A DNA stretch of 64,000 nucleotides. Source: Curtobacterium sp. MCBD17_032. Lineage in GTDB: Bacteria > Actinomycetota > Actinomycetes > Actinomycetales > Microbacteriaceae. How positions within the stretch are numbered: the first letter of the stretch is position 1; each line of letters begins with the position of its first letter. A program made the translations under genes and the position numbers. The DNA lies in NCBI RefSeq assembly GCF_003234855.1, contig NZ_QKTO01000002.1, positions 1 to 64,000 on the forward strand. The letters are read 5' to 3'. Shown piece by piece: positions 1-8,297 of the stretch. Under the pieces are notes generated by a model. The model worked only from the letters and a program-made list of their open reading frames with translations. It searched no databases and was not told where the DNA came from.

Positions 1-385
1 CCGGCCCTGCGCGGCGACGGCGTCGGCGGTGGTGGCCTCGCCGTCGTCGGTCACCAGGTCGAGGTCGGCCTCCCGACTGGAGGCCCGGCTCGCCTGCGCC
101 GCGCCCGCTGCTGCCCCGGCCCCTCCCGCCGCACCGACGGCCCCCGCCGCGTTCGCACAGGTCGCCGTCGACGCCGGCGTGGTCGGCACGGACGAGGGCT
201 CCGGCGCCGTCCTCGTCGGCTACGGGTCCGCGACTTCCGCACCGTCCCGCCGCAAGCCGGGCGCCCGCCGGGCCGCAGCGGCCGCGGCGCAGGCGAGCCG
301 GGCCTCCAGTCGGGAGGCCGACCTCGACCTGGTGACCGACGACGGCGAGGCCACCACCGCCGACGCCGTCGCCGCGCAGGGCCGG
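1..385. repeat. 103-bp perfect inverted repeat inside the E2 gene
   Basis: Bases 1-103 are the exact reverse complement of 283-385, separated by a 179-bp spacer; identity breaks at 104/282. The right arm reads as normal E2 linker (Ser-Arg-Glu-Ala-Asp onwards) while the left arm reads as antisense of it. The position at the very edge of the sequence suggests a fold-back or chimeric contig end rather than a natural inversion. Confidence 0.9.
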
Positions 386-1282
386 CGCCCCGCCCGCCCG
401 ACGATGCCGAGCGGCTCGGCGCTGCAGGTCATGGCGAAGCCGCCGATCCGGAAGCTCGCGAAGGACCTGGACGTCGACCTGACGACGGTCGTCCCCACCG
501 GGCTCGCCGGCGAGGTCACGCGGGACGACGTGATCCGGCACGCGAAGCAGGCCAGCGTGTTCCGCAACATCGAGACGCCCGAGTGGGGTGGGGTCCGCCA
601 GGAGACCATCCCGGTGAAGGGCGTGCGGAAGGCCATCGCGACCGCGATGACGACCTCGGCGTTCACCGCGCCGCACGTGTCGCTCTTCGTGGACGTCGAC
701 GCGACCCGCACGATGGAGTTCGTCAAGCGCCTCAAGGAATCGCCGACGTTCGCCGGGGTGAAGGTGTCGCCGCTGCTCATCATGGCGAAGGCCGTGATCT
801 GGGCCGTCCGCCGCAACCGTTCGGTGAACTCCTCGTGGACCGACCGCGAGATCATCGTCCACCACTTCGTGAACCTCGGGTTCGCCGCGGCCACCCCGCG
901 CGGCCTCCTCGTGCCGAACATCAAGGACGCCCAGGACATGTCGCTCCTCGAGCTCGCCAAGGCGATCGAGGAGATGACCCTGACCGCGCGCGACGGCAAG
1001 ACGAGCCCCGCGCAGATGGCCGACGGCACGATCACGATCACGAACATCGGTGTCTTCGGCATGGACACGGGGACGCCGATCCTCAACCCGGGCGAGGTCG
1101 CCATCGTCGCGATGGGCACGATCAAGCCGAAGCCCTGGGTCGTCGACGGGGACGTCCGGTCCCGGATGGTGACCACGATCGGCGCCTCGTTCGACCACCG
1201 TGTCGTCGACGGCGACGTGGCCTCGCGCTTCGTGCACGACGTCGCCTCGGTGCTCGAGGAGCCGGCGCTCCTGCTGGACTGA
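1..1282 (+). CDS. 2-oxoacid dehydrogenase E2 (acyltransferase), 5' partial
   Basis: C-terminal part of a dihydrolipoamide acyltransferase, the E2 core of a pyruvate or branched-chain 2-oxoacid dehydrogenase complex in the cytoplasm. From about base 104 the frame reads an Ala/Pro-rich interdomain linker, then the conserved [10 protein letters not shown] linker block, a peripheral-subunit (E3/E1) binding domain ([16 protein letters not shown], ending DDVIRHAKQ) and a complete catalytic domain ending with the HxxxDG motif (DHRVVDGD). Lipoyl domains lie upstream of the window. The frame is open to the window edge, but bases 1-103 are an exact inverted copy of 283-385, so the residues before base 104 are not genuine E2 sequence. 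The choice between pyruvate and branched-chain substrate cannot be made here. Confidence 0.9.
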   Translation, partial: RPCAATASAVVASPSSVTRSRSASRLEARLACAAPAAAPAPPAAPTAPAAFAQVAVDAGVVGTDEGSGAVLVGYGSATSAPSRRKPGARRAAAAAAQASRASSREADLDLVTDDGEATTADAVAAQGRRPARPTMPSGSALQVMAKPPIRKLAKDLDVDLTTVVPTGLAGEVTRDDVIRHAKQASVFRNIETPEWGGVRQETIPVKGVRKAIATAMTTSAFTAPHVSLFVDVDATRTMEFVKRLKESPTFAGVKVSPLLIMAKAVIWAVRRNRSVNSSWTDREIIVHHFVNLGFAAATPRGLLVPNIKDAQDMSLLELAKAIEEMTLTARDGKTSPAQMADGTITITNIGVFGMDTGTPILNPGEVAIVAMGTIKPKPWVVDGDVRSRMVTTIGASFDHRVVDGDVASRFVHDVASVLEEPALLLD

Positions 1283-1390
1283 CTTCGCGAGCACGCCGTC
1301 CCGCCCGGGCGCCGGTCCCGCTCGGTCCGGGTCACGCGGTCGTGGTGTGCCGTTCACGTCGTTGTCGGCGGCGCGGGGGAAGATCGTCCA

Positions 1391-1966
1391 ATGGTCCACC
1401 AGCTGCTCCTCCCGCAGCAGGAGATCCGGACGGGTCGCCTGGTGCTCACCCCCGTGACGCCCGCGGACATCGACGCGGTGCACGGCCTCTTCTCGGACGC
1501 CCGCACCTGGACCCACCTCCCCTCCGGGCGGCACACCTCCCGGGCCGACACCGAGGACCTCGTGCAGCGGAAGATCGGCGGTCGGGTGCGGTACGGACTC
1601 GGTTCGTGGGTCGCGCGTGCTGCCGACTCCCGGGCCTTCATCGGGCTCGGCGGGGTCGACCGCACCGCCGGCGGCGTGTGGAACCTCGGGTACCGGCTCC
1701 TCCCGGAGCACCACGGGCACGGCTACGCGACCGAGCTGGCGCGGGCCGCGGTCGACGCCGCACAGCACGTCCACCCCGAGCTGCCGGTGACGGCCCGGGT
1801 CCTCACGAACAACCCCGCCTCCGCACGGGTGCTCGCCCGCGTCGGCCTGACGCAGGTGTGGCAGGGCCCGTCGGCCGCTACGGGGCCGGGCGGCACCGAG
1901 TGCCAGGCCTGGAGCGACCGCGAACTGACGCGGATGCAGCTCGACTGGCTCATCGCCAACGCGTAG
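1391..1966 (+). CDS. GNAT family N-acetyltransferase (RimJ/RimL-like)
   Basis: A 191-residue GNAT acetyltransferase that would move acetyl from acetyl-CoA to an amine. The N-terminal strand TGRLVLTPVTPADIDAVHGLF is typical of the RimJ/RimL subgroup. The acetyl-CoA pyrophosphate loop is the segment around GYRLLPEHHGHGYATELARAA (LPxxxGxGxAxE), and the TNNPASARVLARVGL segment is the family's motif B. The ATG lies after a GGGGAAG Shine-Dalgarno-like stretch. It stands alone between the E2 gene and the GntR regulator, both on the same strand. The substrate (protein N-terminus, antibiotic or metabolite) cannot be told from the sequence. Confidence 0.8.
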   Translation: MVHQLLLPQQEIRTGRLVLTPVTPADIDAVHGLFSDARTWTHLPSGRHTSRADTEDLVQRKIGGRVRYGLGSWVARAADSRAFIGLGGVDRTAGGVWNLGYRLLPEHHGHGYATELARAAVDAAQHVHPELPVTARVLTNNPASARVLARVGLTQVWQGPSAATGPGGTECQAWSDRELTRMQLDWLIANA

Positions 1967-2011
1967 CCCGGGCCGCGGCCGCGCGCCGCGTCGCCGTGGG
2001 ACCGTGCCCCG

Positions 2012-2060
2012 TTGGACCGCGCAGCGTCGGACGGTACTGTGAGGGCACTGGTCATGTCCG
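2012..2060 (+). promoter_or_regulatory. gntR promoter with putative self-operator
   Basis: TTGGAC (2012-2017), 17-bp spacer, TACTGT (2035-2040) forms a good sigma70-type promoter. ACTGGTCATGTCCG (2047-2060) sits on the expected start site and nearly matches ACTGGTCATGACCG at 3642-3655 in the PTS promoter, so it is probably the GntR protein's own operator. It resembles DasR/NagR-type sites (ACTGGTC half-site). Confidence 0.6.
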
Positions 2061-2093
2061 CACAGGACCACCGCCGCAGCCCGAGGAGTCCGC

Positions 2094-2828
2094 TTGTCCC
2101 GCCGCATCACCGAGGGTGCTGAACCGAAGCACCAGCAGTTGCGGCGGATCCTGCTCGACCTCATCACGAACCGCCTCGCGCCCGGCGCGGCGATCCCCTC
2201 CGAGCGCCAGCTCATCGCCGAGTACGGCGTCTCCCGCATCACGGTACGGGAGGCCCTCGGGCAGCTCGTGAACGAGGGGCACCTCGAGCGCGTCCGTGGC
2301 AAGGGCACGTTCGTCGCGCACCGCCCGATGCAGTCGACGCTGCACCTGGCGTCGTTCACCGAGGAGATGCGGGCGATGGGGCACGTGCCGACGACGGTGG
2401 TGCTCGTCCGTGAGGAGCGGGTGCCTCCGGCCGCGACGATCGCCGCGCTCCGGCTGGCCGAGGGTGAGGCCGCGTACCACCTCAAGCGGCTGCGGATGGC
2501 GGACGGCGCACCGGTGTCCGTCGACGACGCCTGGCTCGCCGCGGCGGTGTTCCCCGGGCTGCTCGAACACGACCTGTCAGGGTCGGTCTACTCGATCGCG
2601 GCCGACGTGTACGGGCACCCGATCGACCGGGCGCAGCAGACGGTCGCGGCGAACCCCGCTGCGGACGAGGTGGCGACGCTCCTCGGGACGCGGACGGGGG
2701 CGCCCTTGCTCGAGTTCGACCGGGTGTCCTACTCGGGCACGCGGCCGGTCGAGCACGCGCGCAGCTGGTACCGGTCGGACCGGTACCGGGTGCAGATGGA
2801 GGTCACGGCCGCGCGGGCGATCGCCTGA
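2094..2828 (+). CDS. GntR/HutC (UTRA) transcription regulator
   Basis: A 244-residue HutC-subfamily repressor. Residues about 10-75 are the winged helix (IPSERQLIAEYGVSRITVREAL, then the GHLERVRGKGTFVA wing); the rest is a UTRA ligand domain (YHLKRLRMADGAPVSVDDAWL, LLEFDRVSYSGTRPVEHARSWYR). The TTG start follows a CGAGGAG ribosome site. Regulators of this class next to glucose/GlcNAc PTS genes (NagR, DasR) sense phosphorylated amino sugars. The matching operator-like sites before this gene and between the PTS genes support autoregulation and control of the PTS. The inducing sugar is inferred, not seen. Confidence 0.85.
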   Translation: MSRRITEGAEPKHQQLRRILLDLITNRLAPGAAIPSERQLIAEYGVSRITVREALGQLVNEGHLERVRGKGTFVAHRPMQSTLHLASFTEEMRAMGHVPTTVVLVREERVPPAATIAALRLAEGEAAYHLKRLRMADGAPVSVDDAWLAAAVFPGLLEHDLSGSVYSIAADVYGHPIDRAQQTVAANPAADEVATLLGTRTGAPLLEFDRVSYSGTRPVEHARSWYRSDRYRVQMEVTAARAIA

Positions 2829-2889
2829 CCGGACGCGTCCCCGGGGGGTGACGACGATCGTCGGAGAACCCCGGCCTGCCCGACGGCCG

Positions 2890-3342
2890 TCAGACCTCGA
2901 ACAGGCCGTCGCCGGCCGCGACGTCGGTGCCGACCGCGCCCTGGGGGACCGAGTCCGGCGTGGACCCGAGCACGACGACCGGCACGACGGGGGAGTAGCC
3001 CGCGGCGATGATCGCCGACGGGTCGAAGCGCACGACGGGGTCACCGGCCGCGACGGTGTCCCCCTCGGTGGCGAGCAGCTCGAAGCCCTCGCCCTTGAGC
3101 TTGACCGTGTCGATGCCGACGTGCACGAGGACGTCGGTCCCCGCCGCACCCTGCAGGGCGAACGCGTGCGGGTGCAGCTTGACGATGGTCCCGTCGACCG
3201 GGGCCACCGCGGTCACCGTGCCCGTCACGGCGGACGGGTCGACCGCGACCCCCGCGCCGACGAGCTGCTCGGCGAACACCGGGTCCGGCACGTCGGCGAG
3301 TGCGACGACCGGTCCGGCGAACGGCGTGCGGACGACCGTCAC
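2890..3342 (-). CDS. PTS EIIA component, glucose/GlcNAc family
   Basis: A 150-residue EIIA(Glc)-type domain that passes phosphate from HPr to EIIB. The family core is clear: the VAPVDGTIVKLHPHAFAL block, then GTDVLVHVGIDTVKLKGEGF, in which the first H of HVGIDT is the phosphorylated histidine, and a C-terminal segment with VVPVVVLGS. The chosen start is GTG at 3342 because it overlaps the TGA stop of the upstream EIIB gene (GTGA), implying translational coupling; longer in-frame extensions upstream would read through EIIB. With the single-domain EIIB and the divergent EIIC it forms a split Enzyme II. Confidence 0.88.
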   Translation of the reverse strand: MTVVRTPFAGPVVALADVPDPVFAEQLVGAGVAVDPSAVTGTVTAVAPVDGTIVKLHPHAFALQGAAGTDVLVHVGIDTVKLKGEGFELLATEGDTVAAGDPVVRFDPSAIIAAGYSPVVPVVVLGSTPDSVPQGAVGTDVAAGDGLFEV

Positions 3343-3575
3343 AGTTCGTCCTGGATGTCCTGGGCGAGGTTGTCCGCGATCGGGCCGACGATGACCTGCC
3401 AGCCGGTGCCGCCGCCGACGACGGCCTGGGCGCCGGCAGCCTTGAGGGCGTCCTTGTCGACGAGGTCGCCGTCCTCGACCTCGACGCGCAGGCGCGTGAT
3501 GCAGCCCTCGACCTCGTCGATGTTGTCGGTTCCGCCGAGTGCGGCGATGATGTCGGCTGCCTTGATGTCGGCCAT
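3339..3575 (-). CDS. PTS EIIB component, glucose/GlcNAc family
   Basis: A 78-residue single-domain EIIB. The block NIDEVEGCITRLRVEVED holds the phosphorylated cysteine (EGCITRL), followed by the AAGAQAVVGGGTGWQVIVGP segment typical of the GlcB/NagE group. The ATG at 3575 is preceded by an excellent GAGGAGG ribosome site; an upstream GTG would add ten residues but lacks one. Its stop overlaps the EIIA start. It faces the EIIC gene across a 178-bp divergent region holding a GntR-type operator. EIIB gets phosphate from EIIA and gives it to the sugar bound at EIIC. Confidence 0.88.
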   Translation of the reverse strand: MADIKAADIIAALGGTDNIDEVEGCITRLRVEVEDGDLVDKDALKAAGAQAVVGGGTGWQVIVGPIADNLAQDIQDEL

Positions 3576-3608
3576 CTGTTTCCTCCTCGTTACGGGTTCG
3601 CCCACAGG

Positions 3609-3657
3609 TTGACACGGCCGTCGTGGTCATCGACACTACGAACTGGTCATGACCGGA
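3609..3657 (+). promoter_or_regulatory. Divergent PTS control region with GntR-type operator
   Basis: TTGACA (3609-3614), 17 bp, then a weak GACACT (3632-3637) is a possible promoter for EIIC. ACTGGTCATGACCGGA (3642-3657) has a perfect GGTCATGACC palindrome core and differs from the classic DasR/NagR site mainly at the centre and right edge. The same sequence with one change occurs before the gntR gene at 2047-2060. Confidence 0.6.
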
Positions 3658-3753
3658 CAGGACCGGGCCTGGCGACACTGCCGAGGGTACCTGCGCCGAC
3701 CACACGACTCAACTCACCCCGACCAGCTCCACCCGATGACGAGAGGACCGCCG

Positions 3754-5022
3754 ATGAGCACCGCTGCCCCCACGGACGTGCCGGAGAAGAAGACGCCGAA
3801 GAAGCAGAGCAAGCTCTTCGCCAACGCCCAGCGGCTCGGCCGCAGTCTGCTCCTCCCGATCGCGGTCATGCCCGCGGCCGGCATCCTCCTCCGCCTCGGT
3901 CAGTCCGACATGCTCGGCGCGATCCCGGGCTTCGAGCAGGGCGCGACGATCATCGCCGCGGCGGGCAACGGTGTCTTCACCTGGCTCCCGTTGCTCTTCG
4001 CGGTCGGCATCGCGATCGGTTGGGCGAAGAAGTCGGACGGCACGACGGCACTCGCCGCGGTCGTCGGCTACATGGTCATGTACCAGGTGTTCGCGGCCAT
4101 GTCGCCGATCGTGCTCGCCGGTGTCGAGGACGCGAACGGCGACCAGGCCACCATCAACTTCGGTGTCCTCGGCGGCATCGTGATGGGCCTCGTCTCCGCG
4201 GTCCTGTGGCAGCGCTTCCACCGGACGAAGATGCCCGACTTCCTCGGGTTCTTCTCGGGCCGTCGTCTCGTGCCGATCATGACCGCCGCCGCCGCGCTGG
4301 TCATCGCCGTGGTCATGTCGTTCTTCTACCGGTACTTCGACATCGCGCTCACCTGGGCCGGGCAGACCGTCGCGGACAACGCCGTCCTCGGTGGTGGCGT
4401 GTTCGGGTTCGTCAACCGCATGCTCATCCCGGTCGGCCTGCACCAGCTGCTCAACTTCTTCCCGTGGTTCCAGCTCGGCAGCTTCACCGGCGCCGACGGC
4501 ACGATCGTCCACGGTGACATCCCGCGCTTCCTCGCGGGCGACCCGACGGCGGGCATCTTCCAGACCGGCTTCTTCCCGATCATGATGTTCGCGCTCCCGG
4601 CCGGTGCCCTGGCGATCTGGCGGAACGCCAAGCCGCAGAACCGCAAGCTCGTCGGCGGCATCATGCTCTCGGCCGCGCTGACGTCGTTCGTCACCGGCAT
4701 CACCGAGCCGCTCGAGTACTCGTTCATGTTCGTGGCGTTCCCGCTCTACGTCATCCACGCGGTGCTCACCGGGACATCGCTCGCGCTGGTGAACGCCCTC
4801 GGCATCAACGACGGGTTCTCGTTCTCGGCGGGGGCGATCGACTACGTGCTCAACTTCGGCAAGGCGGACGGGGCGATCTGGCTCATCCCGATCGGCCTGG
4901 CGTACGCGGTCGTCTACTACTTCCTCTTCAGTTTCGTGATCAAGAAGTGGAACCTCCGCACCCCGGGGCGCGAGGAGGACACGATCGCCGAGAACTCGAT
5001 CGACGCGGCGACCAAGCCGTAG
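3754..5022 (+). CDS. PTS EIIC permease, glucose/GlcNAc family
   Basis: A 422-residue membrane EIIC that binds and moves the sugar while it is phosphorylated by EIIB. It shows the family start (LFANAQRLGRSLLLPIAVMPAAGILL), about ten hydrophobic helices, the GRRLVPI block, and the substrate-site segment SFVTGITEPLEYSFMF. The ATG at 3754 has GAGAGGA eight bases upstream; an earlier ATG at 3736 lacks a ribosome site. The neighbouring GntR/UTRA regulator favours an amino sugar such as N-acetylglucosamine, but glucose is not excluded. No nagA/nagB genes are present. It ends just before a perfect 34-bp palindrome. Confidence 0.9.
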   Translation: MSTAAPTDVPEKKTPKKQSKLFANAQRLGRSLLLPIAVMPAAGILLRLGQSDMLGAIPGFEQGATIIAAAGNGVFTWLPLLFAVGIAIGWAKKSDGTTALAAVVGYMVMYQVFAAMSPIVLAGVEDANGDQATINFGVLGGIVMGLVSAVLWQRFHRTKMPDFLGFFSGRRLVPIMTAAAALVIAVVMSFFYRYFDIALTWAGQTVADNAVLGGGVFGFVNRMLIPVGLHQLLNFFPWFQLGSFTGADGTIVHGDIPRFLAGDPTAGIFQTGFFPIMMFALPAGALAIWRNAKPQNRKLVGGIMLSAALTSFVTGITEPLEYSFMFVAFPLYVIHAVLTGTSLALVNALGINDGFSFSAGAIDYVLNFGKADGAIWLIPIGLAYAVVYYFLFSFVIKKWNLRTPGREEDTIAENSIDAATKP

Positions 5023-5040
5023 CCGCCGGGACCGCCCACC

Positions 5041-5074
5041 GGGAGGCCCGTCACCAGCTGGTGACGGGCCTCCC
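5041..5074. terminator. 34-bp perfect palindrome (bidirectional terminator type)
   Basis: Arms GGGAGGCCCGTCACC and GGTGACGGGCCTCCC flank AGCT, giving a perfect palindrome 19 bp after the EIIC stop. Near copies lie at 27748-27789 and 36221-36266, also just after genes. A stem this long most likely ends transcription; there is no T-tract. Confidence 0.6.
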
Positions 5075-5106
5075 GTCGGTCCGTGGACCGCCCGGCACTC
5101 ACGCTT

Positions 5107-5136
5107 TTGACAATCGTTATCACCTGGCGCTAGCGT
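5107..5136 (+). promoter_or_regulatory. znu promoter overlapped by a Zur box
   Basis: TTGACA (5107-5112), 18 bp, TAGCGT (5131-5136), followed after 7 bp by the znuA ATG, so the transcript is probably leaderless. TGACAATCGTTATCA (5108-5122) is an inverted repeat (TGAnAA-nnn-TTnTCA) of the Zur-box type covering the -35 element. The operon ends with a Zur-like gene, giving a closed feedback loop. Confidence 0.75.
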
Positions 5137-5143
5137 CCTTCCC

Positions 5144-6058
5144 ATGCACTCCCGCCGCCTCCTCGCCCTGCCGCTCGTCGCCGGCGCCGCCGCGCTCGCC
5201 CTGACCGGCTGCGCCACCTCCTCCACGCCGTCCGACGACAGCAGCGACGGCACGATCCGCGTCGTCACCTCGACGAACGTCTACGGCTCGATCGTCGAGA
5301 CCATCGGCGGCGACCACGTCGACGTGACGAGCATCCTCGAGGACCCGTCCCAGGACCCGCACTCGTTCGAGTCGAGCGCGAAGACGCAGCTCGCCGTGTC
5401 CAAGGCCGACCTGCTCATCGAGAACGGCGGCGGCTACGACGACTTCATGACGACGCTCGCGAAGTCGTCGAACACGGAGGCCGACCTGATCAACGCCGTC
5501 GACGTGTCCGGGCTCGACTCGGGCGGCTCCGACGAGTTCAACGAGCACGTCTTCTACAGCTACCCGGCCATGGTGAAGCTCGTCGACGAGGTCGCGAAGC
5601 GCCTCAGCGACCTCGACGGAGCGGACAAGAGCACGTTCGCGACGAACGCCGACGCACTCACCGAGAAGCTGCAGGACCTCGAGTCGCAGACCGCCGACAT
5701 CGCGAAGACCGTCGACGGGGACAAGGTGGCGTACACCGAGCCGGTGCCGGGCTACCTGTTCGACGCGATGGGCCTCGACAACGTCACGCCCGACGACTTC
5801 TCCGAGGCGATCGAGGAGGGTGACGACGTCCCGCCGGCAGCGCTCAACGACACGCTCAAGCTCTTCACGGACGGCGGTGCGGAGCTCCTCGCCGTCAACG
5901 AGCAGACCTCCAGCCCGGAGACCGAACAGGTCCAGAAGGCCGCCGAGGACGCCGGTGTCCCGGTGGTCGGTGTGACGGAGACGCTCCCGAAGGGGGAGGA
6001 TTACGTCTCGTGGCAGCAGGCGAACATCGACGCGGTGCAGGCGGCACTGACGAAGTGA
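5144..6058 (+). CDS. znuA: Zinc ABC transporter, substrate-binding lipoprotein
   Basis: A 304-residue cluster A-I metal-binding lipoprotein that captures zinc outside the membrane. The N-terminus is a lipoprotein signal ending in the lipobox LALTGC (lipidated Cys near residue 23). The family pattern VVTSTNVYGSIVETIGGDHVDVTSI, with the DPHSFESS histidine, NEHVFYSYP histidine and a C-terminal acidic site, fits ZnuA/TroA proteins. There is no long His-rich loop. The gene lacks a Shine-Dalgarno sequence, consistent with a leaderless start beneath the Zur box. It is the first gene of znuA-znuC-znuB-zur; its TGA overlaps the GTG of the ATPase gene. Manganese is less likely given the Zur context. 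Confidence 0.88.
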   Translation: MHSRRLLALPLVAGAAALALTGCATSSTPSDDSSDGTIRVVTSTNVYGSIVETIGGDHVDVTSILEDPSQDPHSFESSAKTQLAVSKADLLIENGGGYDDFMTTLAKSSNTEADLINAVDVSGLDSGGSDEFNEHVFYSYPAMVKLVDEVAKRLSDLDGADKSTFATNADALTEKLQDLESQTADIAKTVDGDKVAYTEPVPGYLFDAMGLDNVTPDDFSEAIEEGDDVPPAALNDTLKLFTDGGAELLAVNEQTSSPETEQVQKAAEDAGVPVVGVTETLPKGEDYVSWQQANIDAVQAALTK

Positions 6059-6948
6059 CGACGGTCCAGGAGCCGAACCGGACCGCCACTGCCGCGCGCA
6101 GTGGCGGTCCCGCTGTGCTCGCGCTCCGCCAGGCCGGGCTGTCGTACGGGAGCCGCGCGCTCTGGGACGGCCTCGACCTGGACGTGGCACCGGGTGAGTT
6201 CGTCGCGGTCCTCGGGCCGAACGGTGCGGGCAAGACCTCGCTGCTCCGGACCGTGCTCGGCCAGCAGCGTCTGACGAGCGGTTCGATGTCGTTCCTCGGA
6301 CGACCGGTCCGCCGGGGGCACCGGAAGATCGGGTACATCCCGCAGCAGCGGCTCATGGAGTCCGGCACCCCCCTGCGTGCCCGCGACATGATCGCGCAGG
6401 GCGTGACCGGGCACCGCTGGGGCCTCCGACCCGAGCGGAAGGCCGAACGCGAGCGCATCGACCGGATCGTCGACGAGGTCGGCGCCACCGAGTTCGCCGA
6501 CGCACCCGTCGCCGAGCTGTCGGGCGGCGAGCAGCAGCGCACCCGCGTCGGGCAGGCGATCGCCGCCGACCCCGCGCTCCTGCTGTGCGACGAACCCCTC
6601 ATCTCGCTCGACCTCCGGCACCAGCGCGGTGTCACCGAGCTCATCGACCGGCAGCGCCGTCAGCAGGGCGCCGCGGTGCTGTTCGTCACCCACGACGTCA
6701 ACCCGATCCTCGACGTCGTCGACCGGGTGCTCTACATCGCCGGCGGACGCTTCCGGATCGGCGCCCCTGACGAGGTCCTCCGCGCCGACGTACTCAGCGA
6801 CCTGTACGGCACCCCCGTCGACGTCGTCCGCACGATGGGCCGGATCGTCATCGTCGGTGCGAGCGACGCGCACGACACCGCGGGCGTCGGCCACCACCAC
6901 TGTGAACCAGCCCCGCACGGGGTCGGCCCGGACGAAGGGCGGTTCTGA
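6055..6948 (+). CDS. znuC: Zinc ABC transporter ATP-binding protein
   Basis: A 297-residue ABC ATPase that powers zinc import. It has Walker A (GPNGAGKTS), the signature LSGGEQQR, Walker B (LLLCDEPLISLD) and the switch histidine (VTHDV). The GTG at 6055 overlaps the znuA stop (GTGA); translation is probably coupled. The last 35 or so residues include HDTAGVGHHHCEPAPHG, a His/Cys-bearing tail that could bind metal, which is an inference. The gene ends at a TGATG overlap with the permease gene. Confidence 0.88.
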   Translation: MTTVQEPNRTATAARSGGPAVLALRQAGLSYGSRALWDGLDLDVAPGEFVAVLGPNGAGKTSLLRTVLGQQRLTSGSMSFLGRPVRRGHRKIGYIPQQRLMESGTPLRARDMIAQGVTGHRWGLRPERKAERERIDRIVDEVGATEFADAPVAELSGGEQQRTRVGQAIAADPALLLCDEPLISLDLRHQRGVTELIDRQRRQQGAAVLFVTHDVNPILDVVDRVLYIAGGRFRIGAPDEVLRADVLSDLYGTPVDVVRTMGRIVIVGASDAHDTAGVGHHHCEPAPHGVGPDEGRF

Positions 6949-7868
6949 TGGACGTCTGGTCGACCGTCTTCTCGTTCCAGGACTACGGCGAGCTGCTCGT
7001 GCTCGTGCGGAACTCGATCCTCGCGGGCGCCGTGCTCGGTGTCGTCGGCGGGCTCATCGGGCCGTTCGTCGTCGCCCGGAACATGCCCTTCGCCGTGCAC
7101 GGGATCAGCGAGCTGTCCTTCGCCGGTGCCAGTGCGTCCCTCCTGCTCGGCGTCAACGTCGTCAGCGGCTCGGTGGTGGGGTCGCTCGTCGCCGCGCTGC
7201 TCATCGGGCTGCTCGGCAGTCGGGCACGCGACCGCAACTCGATCATCGCGGTGCTCATGCCGTTCGGCCTCGGCCTCGGGATCCTCTGCCTGGCGCTGTA
7301 CAAGGGCCGGGCGGCGAACAAGTTCGGCCTGCTCACCGGCCAGATCGTGTCCGTCGACAACCCGCAGCTCGGGTTCCTCGTGCTCATCTCGGCCGTCGTG
7401 GTCGTCACCCTCGTCGTGATCTGGCGCCCGCTGATGTTCTCGTCCGTCGACCCGGACGTCGCAGCCGCCGCCGGGATCCCGGTCCGCACGCTCGGGCTCG
7501 TGTTCATGCTCGTGCTCGGCCTGGCCACGGCGGTGTCCGTGCAGATCGTCGGGGCGCTCCTCGTGCTCTCGCTCCTCGTCACCCCGGCGGCCGCGGCCCT
7601 GCGGGTCACGGTCAACCCGGTGCTGGTCCCGCTGCTCTCCGTCGTGTTCGCGGTGACGTCGGTGGTCGGCGGCATCCTGCTGGCACTGGGCGGCGGCCTG
7701 CCGATCAGCCCGTACGTGACGACCATCTCGTTCCTCATCTGGGTCGTCTGTCGGGTCATCGGCGCCCGGCGGGAACGCCGGGGACGCGACCGGGTGACGG
7801 ACCGCGAGCAGCAGACCGGTGGCGGGACGAGCCTCCCGGCCACCACGAAGGAAGGGGTCACAGCATGA
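6948..7868 (+). CDS. znuB: Zinc ABC transporter permease
   Basis: A 306-residue ABC-3 family membrane protein with about eight hydrophobic helices. It contains the family's ARNMPFAVHGISELSFAGAS block and the late helices VQIVGALLVLSLLVTPAAAA. Start ATG shares a base with the znuC stop (TGATG) and the end overlaps the zur ATG (ATGA), so all four genes should be one transcript. The cytoplasmic C-terminus after about residue 265 is basic and variable. With ZnuA and ZnuC it makes a full high-affinity uptake system. Confidence 0.88.
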   Translation: MDVWSTVFSFQDYGELLVLVRNSILAGAVLGVVGGLIGPFVVARNMPFAVHGISELSFAGASASLLLGVNVVSGSVVGSLVAALLIGLLGSRARDRNSIIAVLMPFGLGLGILCLALYKGRAANKFGLLTGQIVSVDNPQLGFLVLISAVVVVTLVVIWRPLMFSSVDPDVAAAAGIPVRTLGLVFMLVLGLATAVSVQIVGALLVLSLLVTPAAAALRVTVNPVLVPLLSVVFAVTSVVGGILLALGGGLPISPYVTTISFLIWVVCRVIGARRERRGRDRVTDREQQTGGGTSLPATTKEGVTA

Positions 7869-8287
7869 ACGCCGTGCAGAAGCCACGACGCAACACCTGG
7901 CAGCGCGAAGCGGTCCGCGGCGCCCTCTCCGAGACCGAGGGGTTCGTCAGCGCGCAGGCGCTGCACGCGCACCTGCGCGACAGCGGGTCGACGATCGGCC
8001 TCGCGACCGTGTACCGGGCGCTCTCCGACCTCGCGAACGACGGCGACGCGGACTCGCTGCAGCAGGACGGCGAATCGCTGTACCGGGCGTGCACGACGGA
8101 CAAGCACCACCACCACCTCATCTGCCGGGTGTGCGGCCGGACGGTCGAGATCCAGGCGGACCCGGTGGAGGAGTGGGCGCGTGCGACGGCCGCGGCGAAC
8201 GGCTTCTCGAACGCCAGCCACGTGGTCGACGTCTTCGGCGAGTGCGACGCGTGCACGGCCCGTGCCGCTGACCGCGGTGGCGCGTAG
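7865..8287 (+). CDS. zur: Fur-family zinc uptake regulator
   Basis: A 140-residue Fur-superfamily repressor. The winged helix occupies residues about 1-80 (TIGLATVYRALSDLAN is the recognition region), followed by the metal-sensing HHHHLICRVCGRTVEI segment and a second CxxC pair (ECDACTARA) for the structural zinc. Starting at ATG 7865 gives an ATGA overlap with znuB. Its position as last gene of the zinc uptake operon, with a Zur-type box before znuA, points to Zur rather than Fur or PerR. Its TAG stop also forms part of the likely -10 of the next gene. Confidence 0.88.
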   Translation: MNAVQKPRRNTWQREAVRGALSETEGFVSAQALHAHLRDSGSTIGLATVYRALSDLANDGDADSLQQDGESLYRACTTDKHHHHLICRVCGRTVEIQADPVEEWARATAAANGFSNASHVVDVFGECDACTARAADRGGA

Positions 8288-8297
8288 TCTCCGCGAC

